Shown: positions 4,926-7,704 of the stretch, piece by piece
Position numbering within the stretch: position 1 is the first letter of the stretch
Layout: each line of letters starts with the position of its first letter
Assembly (NCBI GenBank): GCA_026391995.1
Contig: JAPLCY010000094.1
Span: forward strand, 1 to 7,704
Direction of reading: 5' to 3'
Origin: Candidatus Auribacterota bacterium
GTDB lineage: Bacteria; Auribacterota; Tritonobacteria; UBA1439
DNA: 7,704 nucleotides
The notes under the pieces: generated by a model
The model's input: the letters and a program-made list of their open reading frames with translations, nothing else
What the model was told of the DNA's origin: nothing
The model's database searches: none
Program-made: the position numbers and the translations under genes

Positions 4926-7368
4926 CAAGACAATCGATCATTTGTGGTGTGGTCAGGATAAATTGGACATGGAGCAGCGGCGCCGTAATAGACCTGCGTG
5001 GTTAAAAGATAGGCACTGCATCCTCATCCTCCTGGCGATTACACTTCTGCTTTTCCGGAAGGCTCTTCTTGCGGGCGGTGTCATTCTGAGCCATCCTGTT
5101 TTTCTTGACCTCACTCATCACGTGTATTCATTGCGGCGTTTTGGCTTCAACATTCTCGGGAGGGGAGAGATCCCGCTGTGGAATCCGTACCTCTTCTGTG
5201 GCACCCCATTTATCGCCAACTGGCATTCTGCTATTTTTTATCCGCTCAATCTCATCTTCCTTGTTATGCCCGTGCATATCGCCCTCAATTGGTCGATCGC
5301 CTTCCACTTCTTTCTTGCGGGCGTACTCACCTATATCTTCGTTAACTATCTCCTGGGTAACAAGTTCAGCGCGCTACTCGCCGCTATCACTTTCGTCTTC
5401 TCTGGGCCGTATATAGTGCAGCTTTTTCCGGGGCACGTGTTCAATCCGCTGCCCTGGCTGCCGCTCTCTCTTCTCCTCGCGGAGCTCGCGTTGCGCCGGA
5501 AACAGGTGGTCTATTACGTGCTGGGCGGGGTCGTGCTTGCGCTCCAGGTCCTAGCCGGCCATCCGCAGTACATGCTGTATTGTTTCGGCGCGCTCGTGTT
5601 GTATTTTCTTGCTGGGGCTATTTATGCCTGCCACGAGGAGAGGAGCCCGGCCCCTCTGGGACGCGTGTGTATCGGATTGGGTGTGCTGTGCGCGGTCGGC
5701 TTCTCCCTCTCCGCCGTCCAGCTATTCCCCAGCCTTGAATATACCCGGTTCTCCAGCCGCGCGCTTCTCAAGGGCCCTGCCTCCGTGAGGGAGATTTCAT
5801 TTCCGCCGGAGAATATCCTCACGCTTGCCGCGCCGGGTTTCTGGGGGGATATGCAGGGAGCCCGCTACTGGGGGCGGTGGCTGTTCTGGGAGACCTGCCT
5901 GTACGTAGGTATTGCCCCCTTAATACTTGCAGTCGTTGGCTCATGCCTTTCCCGCAGGCGGCACGCGTACTTTTTCACGGGGCTAGCCGTCCTGTCTCTT
6001 ATTCTTGCGTTCGGCGCCTATTCGCCGCTCTTCAAATTTTTCTATTATTATGTCCCTGGCTTTAGCCTGTTCAGGGGGCAGGCTAAATTTATTTTTCTCA
6101 CTACCTTCTCGCTGGCGGTGCTGGCGGGGTATGGCTGCGAGATCGTGCTGGAACGTGTCAGGACCGGGAGGAGGGGGCTCACGCGTGTCGCGGTTATGAC
6201 CCTGCTCGCCGCCGGCGTGGTTCTCCTGCTCTGCGCGGTCATGGCGCAGGGCGGTGAGCGGTCTTCTCTCTGGCAGCAGGTGTTGCGCTACCGCGCGGCG
6301 AGGGGATTCGAGGGAACGCCGCCGCTCAACGCTGCGGAAGGGGGGATGGCGCACTCCGCATACCGTGTGACCATCCAAGGTGTCGCTGTCGCGGGAATCC
6401 TGATGGGAGTAGCGGGAGTGATACTGTTTGCTGTGGCTCGGGGAGGAATACCTTTTCCGGCGATAGGCATTGTTCTTATCGCACTCTCTATTGCCGACCT
6501 GTGGTATTTCGGTGCGAGGTATATCATGACAAGCCCCCTGGCCGTCTGCTCCTGGCCTCGCGGGCTGGTGGATTCTCTCAAGGCGGATCGAACTCCCTTC
6601 CGTGTCTGCACACCCAATATTTCAATTCCGGGGGCGACGCAGAACATGAACGATGCTATTTTCGCGATAGACGGCTACGAGACAGTCAATGTCGGCTGCT
6701 ATAAGGAGTATGTGGATTTTTCGCAGGGGATTTCCTCGTCGGACCGCCTGACCTTTTCCATTGAACGGGTTACCCCGATGTTCGAGGCGCTCAACCTGAA
6801 GTATGTCATTCTCCCCGCAGATCAGCAATTTGCCATGCCGGGCTACAGGGTGCAGTTTGGCGATGGGCGGGAGAATGTGTACGCGCGTGAAAAACCTTCT
6901 CCACGAGCGTACGTGGCCCATGAGGCAAGAATAATCAATGACAGGCGCGACCTCCTGCGCGAGTTGAGCAAGGGGGATTTTGCGGAACGCGGGCTGGTCC
7001 TGTTCGACAGCGAGCCGGGCGTGAGGTTACCTGCGCCGGCAAGCCAAATGCCGGCCTCACAGGCCACTATCACGGGCGATCAGCCGGGGAATACGATGCT
7101 TGTCGCAACACTCTCACGGCCGGGCTTCCTTGTGCTCAGCGACACCTATTATCCGGGTTGGAAGGCGTATGTTGATGGTACAGAGCGCCCCATTCTTCGT
7201 GGGAATTACGCCTTCAGGGCGGTGTACTGCAATGAGGGGCGGCATACAGTGAATTTTCGGTACGAGCCTCTCTCATTCGCCCGCGGGGTGCGCGTGAGTA
7301 TCGTGTCGCTCTCGCTGGTGGGAGTCTACTTTATTGCAATGTGCTGCCGGCGGCCGACCCGTCGGTGA
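4918..7368 (+). CDS. YfhO-family polytopic membrane protein, copy 2
   Basis: An 816-residue paralogue of the protein at 517, with the same layout: many helices (about 33-530), an outer soluble domain (about 545-785) and a last helix (about 792-810). Matching marks: FLDLTHHVYS (62-71, D64), LWNPYLFCG (87-95), FYPLNLIF (107-114), GHPQY (214-218), SFPPENI (294-300), VPGFSLFRGQAKF (379-391), IADLWYF (525-531), DGYE (585-588), LSDTYYPGWKAYVDG (740-754). The frame is intact and length normal. Proposed role: extracytoplasmic transfer of a sugar from a polyprenyl-phosphate donor to a surface glycan (inference from YfhO of Bacillus). Start: TTG 4918 overlaps the stop of the GT2 remnant, which suggests old coupling; ATG 4969 (MEQRRR), with AGGA 10 bases upstream, is a fair alternative that starts nearer the first helix. 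It has no good native promoter in view other than the TATAAT at 4630. Confidence 0.85.
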   Translation: MTNKTIDHLWCGQDKLDMEQRRRNRPAWLKDRHCILILLAITLLLFRKALLAGGVILSHPVFLDLTHHVYSLRRFGFNILGRGEIPLWNPYLFCGTPFIANWHSAIFYPLNLIFLVMPVHIALNWSIAFHFFLAGVLTYIFVNYLLGNKFSALLAAITFVFSGPYIVQLFPGHVFNPLPWLPLSLLLAELALRRKQVVYYVLGGVVLALQVLAGHPQYMLYCFGALVLYFLAGAIYACHEERSPAPLGRVCIGLGVLCAVGFSLSAVQLFPSLEYTRFSSRALLKGPASVREISFPPENILTLAAPGFWGDMQGARYWGRWLFWETCLYVGIAPLILAVVGSCLSRRRHAYFFTGLAVLSLILAFGAYSPLFKFFYYYVPGFSLFRGQAKFIFLTTFSLAVLAGYGCEIVLERVRTGRRGLTRVAVMTLLAAGVVLLLCAVMAQGGERSSLWQQVLRYRAARGFEGTPPLNAAEGGMAHSAYRVTIQGVAVAGILMGVAGVILFAVARGGIPFPAIGIVLIALSIADLWYFGARYIMTSPLAVCSWPRGLVDSLKADRTPFRVCTPNISIPGATQNMNDAIFAIDGYETVNVGCYKEYVDFSQGISSSDRLTFSIERVTPMFEALNLKYVILPADQQFAMPGYRVQFGDGRENVYAREKPSPRAYVAHEARIINDRRDLLRELSKGDFAERGLVLFDSEPGVRLPAPASQMPASQATITGDQPGNTMLVATLSRPGFLVLSDTYYPGWKAYVDGTERPILRGNYAFRAVYCNEGRHTVNFRYEPLSFARGVRVSIVSLSLVGVYFIAMCCRRPTRR

Positions 7369-7380
7369 GCGCGGCAATCC

Positions 7381-7704
7381 TCATTTCCCCAGTGCATGTA
7401 TGCGCTCCCTATAGAGGGCAAGCATGTCGGGGTTCTCCTTGAACCAATCCACCATCGCTCGGAAGCCCGTTTCGAAATCGCCGCGCGCCTTCCACCCCAA
7501 TGCGGCGGTAATCAGCCGGTTGTCGGCCACCCATGTGCCGGTGTCCCATATCCGATCGGGCATTGATTCCCACGATGGTGTCGCGGAGATGTCGAGCTCG
7601 CGGCGCGCGACATCCACGACCTGCCGGATGGTGGTCTGCGCGCCCGAGCCCACGTTGTACACGGCACCCACTGCTTGAGTGGGCGTTGCCGCGGCGCGCA
7701 GATA
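7381..7704 (-). CDS. NAD-dependent epimerase/dehydratase (extended SDR), C-terminal part
   Basis: On the minus strand the frame is open from 7704 to the TGA at 7383-7381 (107 residues); the start lies beyond the window. The GTG at 7671 only sits inside the domain. Visible marks: AVGAVYNVGSGAQTTIRQV (the NVGSG strand-loop of extended SDR sugar-nucleotide enzymes), then DRIWDTGTWVADNRLI and ALGWKAR, followed by GFRAMVDWFKEN. The last three are the typical end of O-antigen SDRs (epimerases, dehydratases, and reductases of GDP-, dTDP- or CDP-sugars). The N-terminal Rossmann GxxGxxG and the YxxxK active site are out of view, so reaction and substrate cannot be fixed. With rfbF remnants nearby a CDP-sugar enzyme is attractive but unproven. 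It converges on yfhO copy 2 with a 12-base gap and no visible terminator. Confidence 0.8.
   Translation of the reverse strand, partial: YLRAAATPTQAVGAVYNVGSGAQTTIRQVVDVARRELDISATPSWESMPDRIWDTGTWVADNRLITAALGWKARGDFETGFRAMVDWFKENPDMLALYRERIHALGK

Noticed and set aside
5983..6378. Minus-strand frame of 131 codons
   Set aside because: It is an arginine- and proline-rich shadow of the yfhO copy 2 membrane helices.
1..7704. CRISPR array, insertion sequence or attachment site
   Set aside because: No regularly spaced direct repeats, no transposase-like protein, and no terminal inverted repeats with target duplication were seen.

Overview
The window is a piece of a bacterial surface-polysaccharide (O-antigen or exopolysaccharide type) locus. 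Nearly everything on it is a polytopic membrane glycosyltransferase or a nucleotide-sugar enzyme. Six plus-strand genes or gene remnants are packed head to tail, and a minus-strand sugar-nucleotide epimerase/dehydratase enters from the right edge. The sequence is moderately GC-rich. Shine-Dalgarno sites and ATGA start/stop overlaps are ordinary bacterial ones. An inverted pair of ACGCGGAT-type interspersed repeats and the style of the proteins suggest an uncultivated environmental bacterium, possibly of a Planctomycetota/Omnitrophota kind. That placement is a low-confidence impression; nothing here fixes the taxonomy.

Layout: 1-264 is the C-terminal tail of a GT-C-like membrane protein whose body lies outside the window. 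261-520 is a shrunken, frameshifted small membrane-protein gene. 517-2952 is an intact YfhO-family membrane protein (copy 1). 2933-4373 is a GT-C (PMT/GT39-like) membrane glycosyltransferase split by a frameshift near 3490-3512. 4374-4668 is intergenic, with the inverted repeats and a possible promoter. 4669-4776 is the first ~31 codons of a glucose-1-phosphate cytidylyltransferase (RfbF-like), broken off. 4764-4925 is the last ~50 codons of a polyprenyl-phosphate family-2 glycosyltransferase (CsbB/GtrB/DPM1-like), joined out of frame to the rfbF stump. 4918-7368 is an intact second YfhO-family protein (copy 2). 7381-7704 (minus) is the C-terminal third of an extended-SDR sugar-nucleotide enzyme.

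How the parts fit: in Bacillus-type systems a CsbB-like GT2 loads a sugar onto undecaprenyl phosphate at the cytoplasmic face, and a YfhO-like GT-C protein then uses that lipid-linked sugar outside the membrane. Here a CsbB-like C-terminus overlaps the start of YfhO copy 2, so the pair probably once stood together; now only the YfhO partner is intact. RfbF (CDP-glucose synthesis) and the SDR fit a deoxyhexose nucleotide-sugar pathway.

The most striking feature is the contrast between two full-length YfhO paralogues and the genes around them, nearly all of which are shortened, fused or frameshifted. Either the locus is decaying by small deletions while the yfhO genes are kept, or the contig has several assembly errors. 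I did not find a clearly new biological system; the junctions are the places to look again.
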